Source: JACPAB01 sp964366725
GTDB taxonomy: Bacteria; Patescibacteriota; Minisyncoccia; 2-02-FULL-40-12; GWA2-44-9
Direction of reading: 5' to 3'
DNA: 28,391 nucleotides
Assembly (NCBI GenBank): GCA_964366725.1
Contig: CAYIUL010000002.1
Span: 1-28,391, forward strand
How positions within the stretch are numbered: the stretch's first letter is position 1; each line of letters starts with the position of its first letter. The position numbers and the translations under genes are program-made. Shown piece by piece: positions 15,591 through 22,792 of the stretch. The notes beneath the pieces are model-generated. The model saw only the letters and a list, made by a program, of their open reading frames with translations. It was not told the DNA's origin and ran no database searches.

Positions 15591-15615
15591 CGAGTTTTAA
15601 TAGTGGTGATATGGT
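15587..15615 (+). promoter_or_regulatory. Probable promoter of the sigma-region-4/HARE gene
   Basis: TTGACG (15587-15592), 17 nt, TATGGT (15610-15615); the secF stop TGA lies inside the -35. It would give an ~80-nt leader before ATG 15703 that contains a GGTCCC / GGGACC hairpin with a 4-nt loop (15654-15669). Confidence 0.5.
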
Positions 15616-15702
15616 AGTGGCACGTTTTAAAAAGCTTATCAAATAAAGACGATGGTCCCATCTGGGACCGGTGGGGGGATTGCCAAAATAAAAAGTTTAA
15701 CC

Positions 15703-16719
15703 ATGAGCGCAAATAACGCCGGTGCAGTATCTAAGACGGTCGCAAATTTGGTCAAGAACATTCCGGTCAGAAATAAAGACGTGGTTTCAAGGCGTTTTGG
15801 CTTGAAAAACGGCAAAAAAGAAACCCTCGAGTCGATCGGAAAGGGCTACGGCATCACAAGGGAAAGAGTGAGGCAGATCGAGGAATTCGCCGTAAACCAG
15901 CTTCGTAAGGTTGCCGACGGAAATCAGGAGGTTGAAAGATACGCCTCTTTGGCCAAGAACATTATCGGCGGCAACGGGGTGATAAAAGAGAGGGACATCT
16001 TCAAGGCCTTCTCGGGCAGTGAAGCCGATTCAGCCGGCAATTCTTCTCTTGCTTTTTTGCTGTCTTTAAGCAAGGACCTGGTCAGATCCGGCGAGAACGA
16101 CGATTTTCATGCTTTCTGGGCCGTGTCGCCGTCTGCGCTGGAGGACTTTAAAAACCGTACTGCCGCTTGCGTGGCTTTTTTGGAAAAGACAAAAAAGCCG
16201 ATGCCAGAAAGCAACTTAACCGAGTTCAGATCCGAATGGCTCAAGACATTTCTTTCGGTATCAAAAACAGTCGGTAAGAATATTTTTAATGAGATCGGCC
16301 TCGTTTCCTGGCCGGAAGTTAAGCCGAAAGGTGTCCGGGACAAGGCCTACCTGGTGCTTAAAAAAGGAAACGTCCCCAAGCATTTCGGAGATATAGCGAA
16401 GCTTATCAATACATCGGGTTTTAACGGCAAGAGGGCCAACACCCAGACGGTCCATAACGAACTGATAAAAGACGGCCGTTTTATTCTGGTCGGGCGCGGA
16501 ACTTATGCCCTTTCCGAATGGGGATACAAGGCCGGAACGGTCAAAGATGTTCTGGTTGACCTTTTGAAGAGTTCGTCCAAGCCGCTTCCAAAAACCGCTT
16601 TGGTTTCCAGGGTTTTGAACTCCAGGATGGTCAAAGAGAACACGATCTTGCTCAACCTTCAGGACCCCAAGGTTTTCATCAAGAATGAAGACGGCACATA
16701 CTCTCTGCGTAAGGCGTAG
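15703..16719 (+). CDS. Sigma-70 region 4 / HARE-HTH transcription regulator
   Basis: 338 residues from ATG 15703; an ATG at 15652 would add 17 Gly-rich residues encoded by the hairpin leader and looks less likely. Residues ~20-75 match sigma-70 region 4: RNKDVVSRRFGLKNGKKETL, SIGKGYGITRERVRQIE, the -35-reading helix-turn-helix. Residues ~210-290 match the HARE-HTH winged helix also found in the RNA polymerase delta subunit (KAYLVLKKGNVPKHFGDIAK, then DGRFILVGRGTYALSEWGY). A further winged-helix-like repeat ends the protein. There is no region 2, so it is not a complete sigma factor. It may bind RNA polymerase or promoters as an accessory regulator. It follows secF but has its own probable promoter. 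Confidence 0.75.
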   Translation: MSANNAGAVSKTVANLVKNIPVRNKDVVSRRFGLKNGKKETLESIGKGYGITRERVRQIEEFAVNQLRKVADGNQEVERYASLAKNIIGGNGVIKERDIFKAFSGSEADSAGNSSLAFLLSLSKDLVRSGENDDFHAFWAVSPSALEDFKNRTAACVAFLEKTKKPMPESNLTEFRSEWLKTFLSVSKTVGKNIFNEIGLVSWPEVKPKGVRDKAYLVLKKGNVPKHFGDIAKLINTSGFNGKRANTQTVHNELIKDGRFILVGRGTYALSEWGYKAGTVKDVLVDLLKSSSKPLPKTALVSRVLNSRMVKENTILLNLQDPKVFIKNEDGTYSLRKA

Positions 16720-16727
16720 GAATTTCC

Positions 16728-16753
16728 CCGGCCTCGCCGAGGCTCGGCCGAGG
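16728..16753. repeat. GC-rich tandem dyads
   Basis: GCCTC-N3-GAGGC (16731-16743) is directly followed by the palindrome CTCGGCCGAG (16743-16752), so GCCGAGG occurs twice. The stretch is much more GC-rich than its surroundings. It could act as an mRNA 3' end structure for the upstream gene, but no T-tract follows. Confidence 0.45.
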
Positions 16754-16803
16754 GCGGGCTAAACTTTCTGGCTTTTATTCCGTTTTTTCGTTAAAATGTC
16801 GTA

Positions 16804-18054
16804 ATGGAGCAAATTTCTCCAACTCTCGATATCCTGCGGCTTATTTTTGGTTTTATCGCAGGTTGGTGGTGGGTATATCTGCCGCTCCTGTTGCTTTTTG
16901 TTTTGACGGCGACATACGAACTCTATACGAAGTTAAAATATATCCAAGCGATAAAATGGGTTCTTTTTGAGTTGAAAATTCCGCAGGACCCCGGCAAGAG
17001 CCCCAAGGCCACGGAACAGATGTTCGCCGCCCTTCACGGCACCCTCCCGCCTCCCATAAAATGGAAAGACAGAGTTTTTAAAGGCAAGATGGTAGATTGG
17101 CTTTCTTTCGAGATAGTCGGCATTGGGGGGGAGCCGCATTTTTACGTAAGAACTCCCGAGCAATATAAAAAATTGGTCCAGTCCCAGATCTATGCCCAAT
17201 ATCCCGATTCGGAGATCACCGAAGTTGTCGAGGACTACGTTGATTTGCTGCCCCCGTCTTTGCCCGACAACAACAACGATCTTTGGGGAGCGGAAATGAT
17301 CTTAAGCAAAGAGGACTATTACCCGATCCGGACCTATCCCGAATTTGAGGAAAAATCGAGCGGACCCGATTATGTCAAAAGGATCGACCCGTTGGCGTCT
17401 TTAGCGGAAGTTATATCAAGTTTGGAATCGGGCGAATACTTGGGCGTGCAGCTGCTTGTCAGACCGACCGGAGACGGCTGGGTCAAAAAGGGCCAGGCGG
17501 AAATGGACAAACTTCAGGGCAAGAAGCCAAAAGCCGGAGAAAGTTTGCTGACAAAAGTTGTTTTCGAGATCGACAAAATAATTCCCGGCCACGTTGAAGT
17601 CAAAAAAGACGAAAAGAAACCGGAACAAACCCAGCTGACCTCCGGCAAACAGGAGGCCATCAAAGCGGCTGAAAGGAAGATGTCGAAAATAGGATTTGAA
17701 TGCGGAGTGAGGTTTATGTATGCAGCTCCGAAAGAAACATTTCACCGCGCCCATATATCCGGCGTGATCGGAGCTTTCAAACAGTTCGCTCTGCAAACCA
17801 TAAACAGTTTTAAGCTTAATTCACGGACGATCACCTTTGCTAAATGGCCGTTCAAAAAGAGCAAAGAATATAATAAAAAAGTTTTTTTGTTGAATAAATT
17901 CAAGAACAGATCTTTGCCGGCGAAAGGTTTCATATTGAACATAGAAGAACTGGCAACGATATACCACCTGCCGGATGTAGGCGTGAAATCGCCGTTATTG
18001 CCCCGGGTTGAGACCAAAAAAGGCGAAGCCCCGGCTGGTTTGCCGACGGGTTGA
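16804..18054 (+). CDS. Membrane protein partnered with a TraG/VirB4-like ATPase
   Basis: 416 residues. A membrane helix at about 17-37 (GWWWVYLPLLLLFVLTATYE) and an amphipathic segment are followed by a large soluble domain. This includes VDWLSFEIVGIGGEPHFYVR, YPDSEITEVVEDYVDL, YLGVQLLVRPTGDGWVKKGQ, FMYAAPKETFHRAHISGVIG and FILNIEELATIYHLPDVGVK. The pattern fits the large N-terminal part that in VirB4/TraC-type proteins precedes the ATPase domain, here encoded as a separate gene. It resembles the uncharacterised DUF8128-type family found next to such ATPases in Patescibacteria (from memory, not checked). It should sit at the inner face of the membrane. TAAAAT ends 6 nt before the ATG, with no SD. 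The ATPase gene follows after 22 nt. Confidence 0.65.
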   Translation: MEQISPTLDILRLIFGFIAGWWWVYLPLLLLFVLTATYELYTKLKYIQAIKWVLFELKIPQDPGKSPKATEQMFAALHGTLPPPIKWKDRVFKGKMVDWLSFEIVGIGGEPHFYVRTPEQYKKLVQSQIYAQYPDSEITEVVEDYVDLLPPSLPDNNNDLWGAEMILSKEDYYPIRTYPEFEEKSSGPDYVKRIDPLASLAEVISSLESGEYLGVQLLVRPTGDGWVKKGQAEMDKLQGKKPKAGESLLTKVVFEIDKIIPGHVEVKKDEKKPEQTQLTSGKQEAIKAAERKMSKIGFECGVRFMYAAPKETFHRAHISGVIGAFKQFALQTINSFKLNSRTITFAKWPFKKSKEYNKKVFLLNKFKNRSLPAKGFILNIEELATIYHLPDVGVKSPLLPRVETKKGEAPAGLPTG

Positions 18055-18076
18055 TTCAAGTTAATAACTAACACAT

Positions 18077-19675
18077 ATGGAAAATCTTCCCCCAGACATT
18101 GCGTTATTCGGCGAGTCGAATTTTCGAAACAAGAAGGTCCGTTTTGGAATTAAAATGGATGACCGCCGGCGCCATATGTATATTATCGGCAAGACGGGGA
18201 TGGGTAAGTCGGAACTGTTAAAGAACATCGCTATCCAGGATATCTTGGCCGGCCGGGGCTTGGCTTTTATCGATCCTCACGGCGATCCGGTGGAGGACCT
18301 GCTTGACTACATTCCCCCGGATAGGGTCAAAGACGTGATTTACATAAACCCGGCCGACTTGGAATACCCCATCGCTTTCAACGTTATGGAGTCGGTTGAC
18401 CCCGATAAACGCCACCTGGTTGCCGACGGGATAATGGCCGTGTTCAAAAAACTTTGGGTTGACCTTTGGTCGGCGAGAATGGAATACATATTGAACTATA
18501 CGATCCTGGCTCTTCTTGAAGTGCCGAATACGACCCTGCTCGGCATTAACCGGATGCTGGCCGAGAAGGAATATCGCAAATGGGTGGTGGACCAGGTGAA
18601 AGACCCGGAGGTCAAGGCCTTCTGGGTTCAGGAATTTGCCAAATGGGAACCGCGCTACATGATGGAAGCGACGGCCGCCATTCAAAACAAGATCGGCCAA
18701 TTTGTGTCCAACGTCCTGATCCGCAATATTGTCGGCCAGCCGAAATCCACATTTGACATGCGTCAGGCAATGGACGAAGGCAAGATACTCCTGGTCAATA
18801 TTTCGAAGGGAAAAGTCGGCGAAGACGCTTCCCGCCTTTTGGGAGGACTTCTGATCACAAAAATCCAGATCGCGGCGATGTCCCGGGTGGATATGCCCAT
18901 GTCCCAACGCAAGGACTTTGTTCTTATCGTTGACGAGTTCCAGAATTTCGCCACCGCTTCTTTCGCCAATATTCTCTCCGAGGCCAGAAAATTCAATTTG
19001 AGTTTGGTTATCGCCCATCAGTATGTGGCCCAAATGGAAGAAGAAGTGGCGGATGCCGTGTTCGGCAACGTCGGGACTATAATCGCTTTCAGGGTCGGCG
19101 CCGAAGATGCGGAACTCTTGGAAAAGGAGTTCTCGCCGGAGTTTCTGGTTACCGATATAGTCAATCTCGGCAAGCGCCAGATATATTTAAAGCTGATGAT
19201 AGACGGAATTGCCTCAAAAGCATTTTCCGCCATAACAATGGATACGATAAAAGCCCAGGAGGTCAGTTTTAGAAAAGAAGTGATTGATTCTTCCCGCCAA
19301 ACTTATGGACGGTCCCGCAAAGAAGTCGAGGACTCGATATTAAAATGGCGCGAACCGATAGTTGTGCCAGGCTCGTATCCGAAAGAAAGCCCGGAACCAA
19401 GAGGAAGGGCGTCTCAATATCCGCCTCGGGATAACAGGAGCGCCAGACCGTTCGGCAGAGATCAGGGTGGGAGGCCATTCAGAAGAGAAGACGGCCGTTC
19501 CCAACAACCGCGACCAAAAGAAGCGTCATTAAGCGCCTTAAACTCTGCTCCGACCGACTTTCGGGGAAGAAAGATGGAAGAAAAACCGAGAACCCAGCCG
19601 GCGGAAAAGAAAGAAATAAATACAACTGAACTCAAAAAAATACTCGAAGAAACTCTCGGTAAAAAAGAATCATAA
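18077..19675 (+). CDS. Type IV secretion-like ATPase (TraG/VirB4/HerA group)
   Basis: 532 residues. Walker A IIGKTGMGKSELLKN (38-45) is followed by LAFIDPHGDPVEDLLDYIP and the inserted helical domain. Next come KILLVNISKGKVGEDASRLL, Walker B VLIVDEFQNF (282-291) and the LVIAHQYVAQ sensor motif. From ~430 the tail is Pro/Arg-rich and probably disordered. The family forms hexameric rings that pump DNA or protein across membranes. There is no membrane helix, so the upstream membrane protein probably anchors it. No relaxase, pilin or VirB6/8/10 gene is in the window, so this is not a complete conjugation system. DNA uptake or contact with a host cell is possible but inferred. A terminator follows the stop. 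Confidence 0.85.
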   Translation: MENLPPDIALFGESNFRNKKVRFGIKMDDRRRHMYIIGKTGMGKSELLKNIAIQDILAGRGLAFIDPHGDPVEDLLDYIPPDRVKDVIYINPADLEYPIAFNVMESVDPDKRHLVADGIMAVFKKLWVDLWSARMEYILNYTILALLEVPNTTLLGINRMLAEKEYRKWVVDQVKDPEVKAFWVQEFAKWEPRYMMEATAAIQNKIGQFVSNVLIRNIVGQPKSTFDMRQAMDEGKILLVNISKGKVGEDASRLLGGLLITKIQIAAMSRVDMPMSQRKDFVLIVDEFQNFATASFANILSEARKFNLSLVIAHQYVAQMEEEVADAVFGNVGTIIAFRVGAEDAELLEKEFSPEFLVTDIVNLGKRQIYLKLMIDGIASKAFSAITMDTIKAQEVSFRKEVIDSSRQTYGRSRKEVEDSILKWREPIVVPGSYPKESPEPRGRASQYPPRDNRSARPFGRDQGGRPFRREDGRSQQPRPKEASLSALNSAPTDFRGRKMEEKPRTQPAEKKEINTTELKKILEETLGKKES

Positions 19676-19700
19676 AAACCGGCTCAAAAGGCCGGTTTTT
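19674..19700 (+). terminator. Terminator of the ATPase gene
   Basis: AAAAACCGGC pairs with GCCGGTTTTT around a 7-nt loop. The left arm overlaps the stop codon. Confidence 0.85.
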
Positions 19701-19707
19701 ATGACTC

Positions 19708-19736
19708 TTGACATGATTTAAATAAAAGAGTATATT
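19708..19736 (+). promoter_or_regulatory. Strong promoter of an orphan RNA
   Basis: TTGACA (19708-19713), 17 nt, TATATT (19731-19736). This is one of the best sigma70 matches in the window, yet no protein-coding gene follows before the terminator at 20004-20042. Transcription should start near 19743. Confidence 0.75.
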
Positions 19737-19742
19737 TAAATC

Positions 19743-20042
19743 ACAATACCGAGGGGATGGCATCCCTCCTTCCGTGGTGCTACGCATATTGATTCTGTGC
19801 CTGTGGTGAGTTTTTCAGGACTGCAAACTGACACCCAGGTTACGGGCAGTATGTGACACGGATGTCCTAAAAAAGGGTTTTTAAGGCCAGGAGAGATAGT
19901 TCGGGAAAACAGCACTAAACAATCGGCCACGCAACACTCCTACGCAGTTTGTAGGATGAGTGTAAGCCGAAACCCTGAACGAACGGTACTGGCCGTATTT
20001 TCCGCCCCGCTTGAGCGTCGCTCGCGGGGCTTTTTGTTTTTT
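19743..20042 (+). ncRNA. Probable ~300-nt structured non-coding RNA of unknown family
   Basis: The stretch is framed by a strong promoter and a strong terminator and holds no convincing ORF. Helices I can draw: a hairpin GAGGG...CCCTC at 19751-19768; GGTG-AGTTT (19805-19813) with AAACT...CACC (19825-19835); CCTAAAAAA with TTTTTAAGG (19866-19886); and ACACTC-CTAC (19934-19943) with GTAG...GAGTGT (19951-19963), enclosed by CGGC/GCCG (19924-19927 with 19966-19969). A possible closing pair is TACCG (19747-19751) with CGGTA (19984-19988). I do not find the conserved bases of RNase P RNA, tmRNA, SRP RNA or common riboswitches. It may be a diverged housekeeping RNA or a new family. The downstream gene starts 266 nt past the terminator, so a riboswitch role is less likely. 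Confidence 0.55.
20004..20042 (+). terminator. Strong terminator of the orphan RNA
   Basis: GCCCCGC (20004-20010) pairs with GCGGGGC (20024-20030), extended by GAG/CTC inside. It is followed by TTTTTGTTTTTT. Confidence 0.85.
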
Positions 20043-20097
20043 AAGTTTGAGCGAAGCCGTTGTTCTTCAAAAATCGTTTGCCTCCGAGGGTAACACA

Positions 20098-20216
20098 ATG
20101 CTCAAATTAACTGATAATTTGCTTAAATAATAAATTTTAGCCGGAAAATCCTGAACGAAGTGAAGGAGGAACGGATGCTAATATTTGTTAAGCAAATTGA
20201 GAGTTAATTTAAGCAT
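20098..20216. repeat. Large imperfect inverted repeat
   Basis: The left arm 20098-20140 (begins ATGCTCAAATTAACTGATAA, ends TTTTAG) matches the reverse complement of the right arm 20178-20216 (begins CTAATATTTGTTAAGC, ends AAGCAT) over about 40 bp with a few mismatches. The 37-nt centre (20141-20177) contains CCG...CGG and TCCT...AGGA that can pair further. The flanks at 20049-20056 (GAGCGAAG), 20153-20165 (GAACGAAGTGAAG) and 20221-20240 share a purine-rich GA(A/G)CGAAG-like motif. I see no target-site duplication or transposase. The element could be a MITE-like remnant or a structured RNA. Together with the RNA gene it fills the 632-nt gap between the ATPase and HD genes. Confidence 0.6.
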
Positions 20217-20307
20217 TTGTCCGAAGGAGACCGAAGGCGCAGGCAATAGGTTGAGAAGGACAACGGCGAGTGATTGATTTTAAAACTGCGTGTGTTAATT
20301 TTACGGC

Positions 20308-21579
20308 ATGAGATCGAACAGGTATTATAAGAAATTCATCCGCATCCCGCCCAACGAGAGCATAGACATCAGAAGCATAATGCCCATTGTCCATCATCCG
20401 CTTTTCCAGCGGCTTTTGCGTATTGCTCAGCTGGGTTCCAATATTGTTGTTTTTCCGGGAGCATCCCACAATCGTTTTGAACATTCAATGGGGGTTTACA
20501 GCAAGACCTCTCTTTTCTGCGAACGCTTGGTCAAGGAAGGTTCCCTGACGCCGTATCAGGCAAAAAATATCTCGCTTTTCGGGCTGCTGCACGACATCGG
20601 GCATGGCCCGTTCTCTCATGTTCTTGAAGGTGTGACTCCCATAAGCGCAGACGAGAATGAGAACGGGCTCAATGTGCTTAAACACTTCAAACGAGAGATA
20701 GCCCAAAGCGGCGGGGATTACAATTTTATTAAAAAGTTATCGGCCCACAAAAGCCCGTTCTATAAAATAGTGATGGACAAGAATTTAGGCATGGATAAGC
20801 TGGATTATCTTGAGCGGGATGTTTATCATACCGGGTTCGGCCAAAGCCCGGATGTTAAAAGCGTTTTTGACTATCTGAACTTTATTAAAGGCGAACTGGT
20901 GATAGATAAAAAATCTCTTGAAGCCGCCAAACAGATGCAGCGGCTTTATGTGTATATGTATAAAGAGTTTTATCTGCACAAGTCCTCCCAGATCAGCCAG
21001 CGTTTTTTGGAGAAAATGATCGCGATCTGGATGAAACTTGATAAGATCGATCCCGCAAAGTTGTGGCTGATGAATGACATTGAATTATTGGCCCATATTT
21101 ATAAGCACGAAGATCCAATTCTGCAGTTCCTCTACCAGTCATATAAAAACAGGGACTTGCCAAAAACAGGGCTGGTTATACGGCTAAAAAACCGCCAGTT
21201 CAAAGAAAGGATAGGCGGCAAGAAGATCAAGGTGATAGGCGAGGATAAAAAGTTTTTTGACGATTTCAGTAAACATTCTTCTTTTGAAAAACTGGAAAAA
21301 ACAGAGGGCCTGATCAGCCAAGCTCTCGGGATCGAGGATTATAAAATAGTGGTTGTGCCCATGTTCTCTCCAAGGCGGTTCGTGCCTAAAGATATTCTTT
21401 ATCACGATGACGGCAAAATATTCTCGCTTAAAGAAACCAACCCCAAATATTTTGAGGATATGAGATCGGAAGCCGACGATTACGTGGCGGTCAGGGTCTG
21501 TATAATCGGCGACCGGGGCCTGTTATACAAACACGCACAAAAAATAGAGCGGCTCATCAAGAATCATCTCGCGTCTTGA
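20308..21579 (+). CDS. HD-domain phosphohydrolase (dGTPase/SAMHD1-like, COG1078)
   Basis: 423 residues with the HD-domain metal site. SHNRFEHSMGVYSKT (H59), LLHDIGHGPFSH (H95-D96, H99, H104) and a later Asp in MDKLDYLERDVYHTGF give the H...HD...D ligands. IPPNESIDIRSIMPIVHHPL and FQRLLRIAQLG are typical of the COG1078 group, which is related to dGTP triphosphohydrolases. A dNTPase or other phosphohydrolase role is expected; the true substrate is unknown. The C-terminal ~150 residues are less conserved. The start has no SD; TAATTT ends 6 nt upstream. It is transcribed alone. Confidence 0.85.
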   Translation: MRSNRYYKKFIRIPPNESIDIRSIMPIVHHPLFQRLLRIAQLGSNIVVFPGASHNRFEHSMGVYSKTSLFCERLVKEGSLTPYQAKNISLFGLLHDIGHGPFSHVLEGVTPISADENENGLNVLKHFKREIAQSGGDYNFIKKLSAHKSPFYKIVMDKNLGMDKLDYLERDVYHTGFGQSPDVKSVFDYLNFIKGELVIDKKSLEAAKQMQRLYVYMYKEFYLHKSSQISQRFLEKMIAIWMKLDKIDPAKLWLMNDIELLAHIYKHEDPILQFLYQSYKNRDLPKTGLVIRLKNRQFKERIGGKKIKVIGEDKKFFDDFSKHSSFEKLEKTEGLISQALGIEDYKIVVVPMFSPRRFVPKDILYHDDGKIFSLKETNPKYFEDMRSEADDYVAVRVCIIGDRGLLYKHAQKIERLIKNHLAS

Positions 21580-21610
21580 TTTTTTTCGTTTGCGTGGTAT
21601 TATCACGCAA
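21576..21610 (+). promoter_or_regulatory. Promoter with dyad across the -10, upstream of the EamA gene
   Basis: TTGATT (21576-21581), 16 nt, TATTAT (21598-21603). The perfect dyad TTGCGTG-N7-CACGCAA (21590-21610) has the -10 in its centre, as expected for a repressor operator. It could also be a hairpin at the end of the HD gene's mRNA. Confidence 0.55.
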
Positions 21611-21634
21611 GCTGTTTGAACAAGAAAGGTAAAA

Positions 21635-22087
21635 ATGACCAATCCGGTTTGGCTGGCCGTTGCCGCCATGCTTTTTTACGGTGCCGGCGGACCTCTGATG
21701 AGAATGTCTCACCAGGCGGGAATCTCGACCAGGGACTTTGTGTTCATTGCCAGTTCCATTACCGTTTTGATGGCTACATTCTGGGTCAACGGAGAGTCCG
21801 AGATATTTTCGGGCCGGCTCCCGGTGTCACGCATCCTCTGGATCACGATAGCCGCCGGTATTTTGCTGACCCTGGGGTTCATCCATCTCAATCGGGCGCT
21901 TTCCGAGCCGCTGGGCCTGGCGTCTGTTGTGCTGGTCATCAGCTCCGCAAACCCGCTCATTTCGAGCTTGTTGAGCATGGTCTTTCTCAACGAAGCCAAG
22001 AAAACCCATCTGTCGATGTTCGTTCCCGGCGCATTGCTGATAGTGGCCGGAACGATACTTGTCGGCCTTAGTGCCAGATCCCGTTAA
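21635..22087 (+). CDS. Half-size EamA/DMT-superfamily transporter
   Basis: 150 residues with about five membrane helices and a single EamA domain. WLAVAAMLFYGAGGPLMRMS starts it, FIHLNRALSEPLGLASVVLV is the conserved inner motif, and the last helix is ALLIVAGTILVGLS. Full DMT transporters have two such domains; a single one implies dimerisation, as in small multidrug resistance-like or ancestral forms. The substrate is not predictable. GAAAGG lies 5 nt before the ATG, supporting this start over the ATG at 21616 in another frame. A terminator with the stop codon in its loop closes the unit. Confidence 0.75.
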   Translation: MTNPVWLAVAAMLFYGAGGPLMRMSHQAGISTRDFVFIASSITVLMATFWVNGESEIFSGRLPVSRILWITIAAGILLTLGFIHLNRALSEPLGLASVVLVISSANPLISSLLSMVFLNEAKKTHLSMFVPGALLIVAGTILVGLSARSR

Positions 22088-22099
22088 AATGGGATTTTA
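22078..22099 (+). terminator. Terminator with the EamA stop codon in its loop
   Basis: ATCCC (22078-22082) pairs with GGGAT (22091-22095). The 8-nt loop contains the TAA stop, and TTTAATTT follows. Confidence 0.6.
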
Positions 22100-22104
22100 A
22101 TTTG

Positions 22105-22177
22105 TCCGCCCTGTTGGATTCGAACCAACGACCGTCTCCTTAAAAGGGAGCTGCTCTACCAACTGAGCTAAGGGCGG
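22105..22177 (-). tRNA. tRNA-Lys (anticodon TTT)
   Basis: 73 nt. The acceptor CCGCCCT/AGGGCGG is followed by discriminator A. The D arm is GCTC-AGTTGGTA-GAGC. The anticodon loop CTTTTAA (anticodon at 22142-22144) sits on stem GCTCC/GGAGA with a mismatch at the 27-43 pair. The variable region is short and the T arm is GTTGG-TTCGAAT-CCAAC. CCA is not encoded, so it must be added after transcription. The sequence closely follows bacterial tRNA-Lys(UUU). Confidence 0.97.
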
Positions 22178-22190
22178 GTATTATCTGACC

Positions 22191-22219
22191 ATCATATCAA
22201 AAATTTCTTGATATTTCAA
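22191..22219 (-). promoter_or_regulatory. tRNA-Lys promoter
   Basis: On the minus strand TTGAAA (22214-22219) and TATGAT (22191-22196) are 17 nt apart. This would start transcription about 6 nt before the mature 5' end. Confidence 0.65.
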
Positions 22220-22269
22220 TATTTTTCCTTTACACTCGTCTCAACTTAGATTTTTTACAAGGTCTGCAA

Positions 22270-22737
22270 ATGAGTATGTTCTGGAAGGCCCTTCTTGTCT
22301 TGGGCGTTGCTTTTCTCTGGGCATGCCTGTCTTTTCTTTCCAATACAACCGTGGGTTTGCCTTCCGGATTTCCGTATGGAGGCGGCCATTTACTACCCCC
22401 GCCGGAAACCGTTCAAGCTGCCCTGGGACCTCATTACCACGAGTTCGGTTACGAAGAGGCCTGGGTCAGTGAAGTTGATGTTCGAAACGGACTGGTCAAG
22501 GTGGAAACAGTAGACAGCAATATTGTAATAACAGCCCGTCCTTCCATGGGAGCCATGCGCAGGTTTGATAAGGGCTGGCTGTCGGCGGTAACGGTGGTTT
22601 GCGATCAAGGATTTGGCAAGGAGTGCCCGCTAACGGGGGATTCCTACCGGATGTTCATATCGAACACTCCCGTCCAGATTGTCGCGCTGGAATTTTTGGG
22701 AAGATCCAGGAGAGTTATCAACAAAAAGACAGATTGA
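22270..22737 (+). CDS. Membrane-anchored or exported protein of unknown function
   Basis: 155 residues. The N-terminus (MSMFWKALLVLGVAFLWACL) is a signal sequence or membrane anchor; LWAC only loosely resembles a lipobox, so lipidation is doubtful. The rest is a small exported domain with SEVDVRNGLVKVETVDSNIV and GWLSAVTVVCDQGFGKECPL, containing two Cys that could form a disulfide. I do not recognise the family. A partial SD (AAGG) lies upstream. ATG 22276 is an alternative start. A strong hairpin terminator begins in the stop codon. Confidence 0.6.
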   Translation: MSMFWKALLVLGVAFLWACLSFLSNTTVGLPSGFPYGGGHLLPPPETVQAALGPHYHEFGYEEAWVSEVDVRNGLVKVETVDSNIVITARPSMGAMRRFDKGWLSAVTVVCDQGFGKECPLTGDSYRMFISNTPVQIVALEFLGRSRRVINKKTD

Positions 22738-22760
22738 GCCGTCTTTTTAAGACGGCTTTT
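22737..22760 (+). terminator. Terminator starting in the stop codon
   Basis: AGCCGTCTT / AAGACGGCT with a TTT loop is followed by TTTAT. Confidence 0.85.
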
Positions 22761-22792
22761 ATGTCCTATTTTAAAATGTTAAAATTAAGCAT

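Noticed and set aside
18218..19033. A 271-residue minus-strand ORF inside the ATPase gene
   Set aside because: It lies antisense to conserved Walker motifs, with no initiation signals; it is a shadow.
19743..20042. Assignment of the orphan RNA to RNase P, tmRNA, SRP RNA, 6S RNA or a riboswitch
   Set aside because: I could not find the conserved GAGGAAAGTCC, tRNA-like ends, GGAAG/GCAGCC or common aptamer cores by eye; a covariance-model search is needed.
20098..20206. Two 10-codon ORFs inside the inverted repeat (ATG at 20098 and ATG at 20174, the latter after AAGGAGGA)
   Set aside because: Their similarity in length follows from the repeat. The second has an SD-like match, but no promoter or conservation can be shown.
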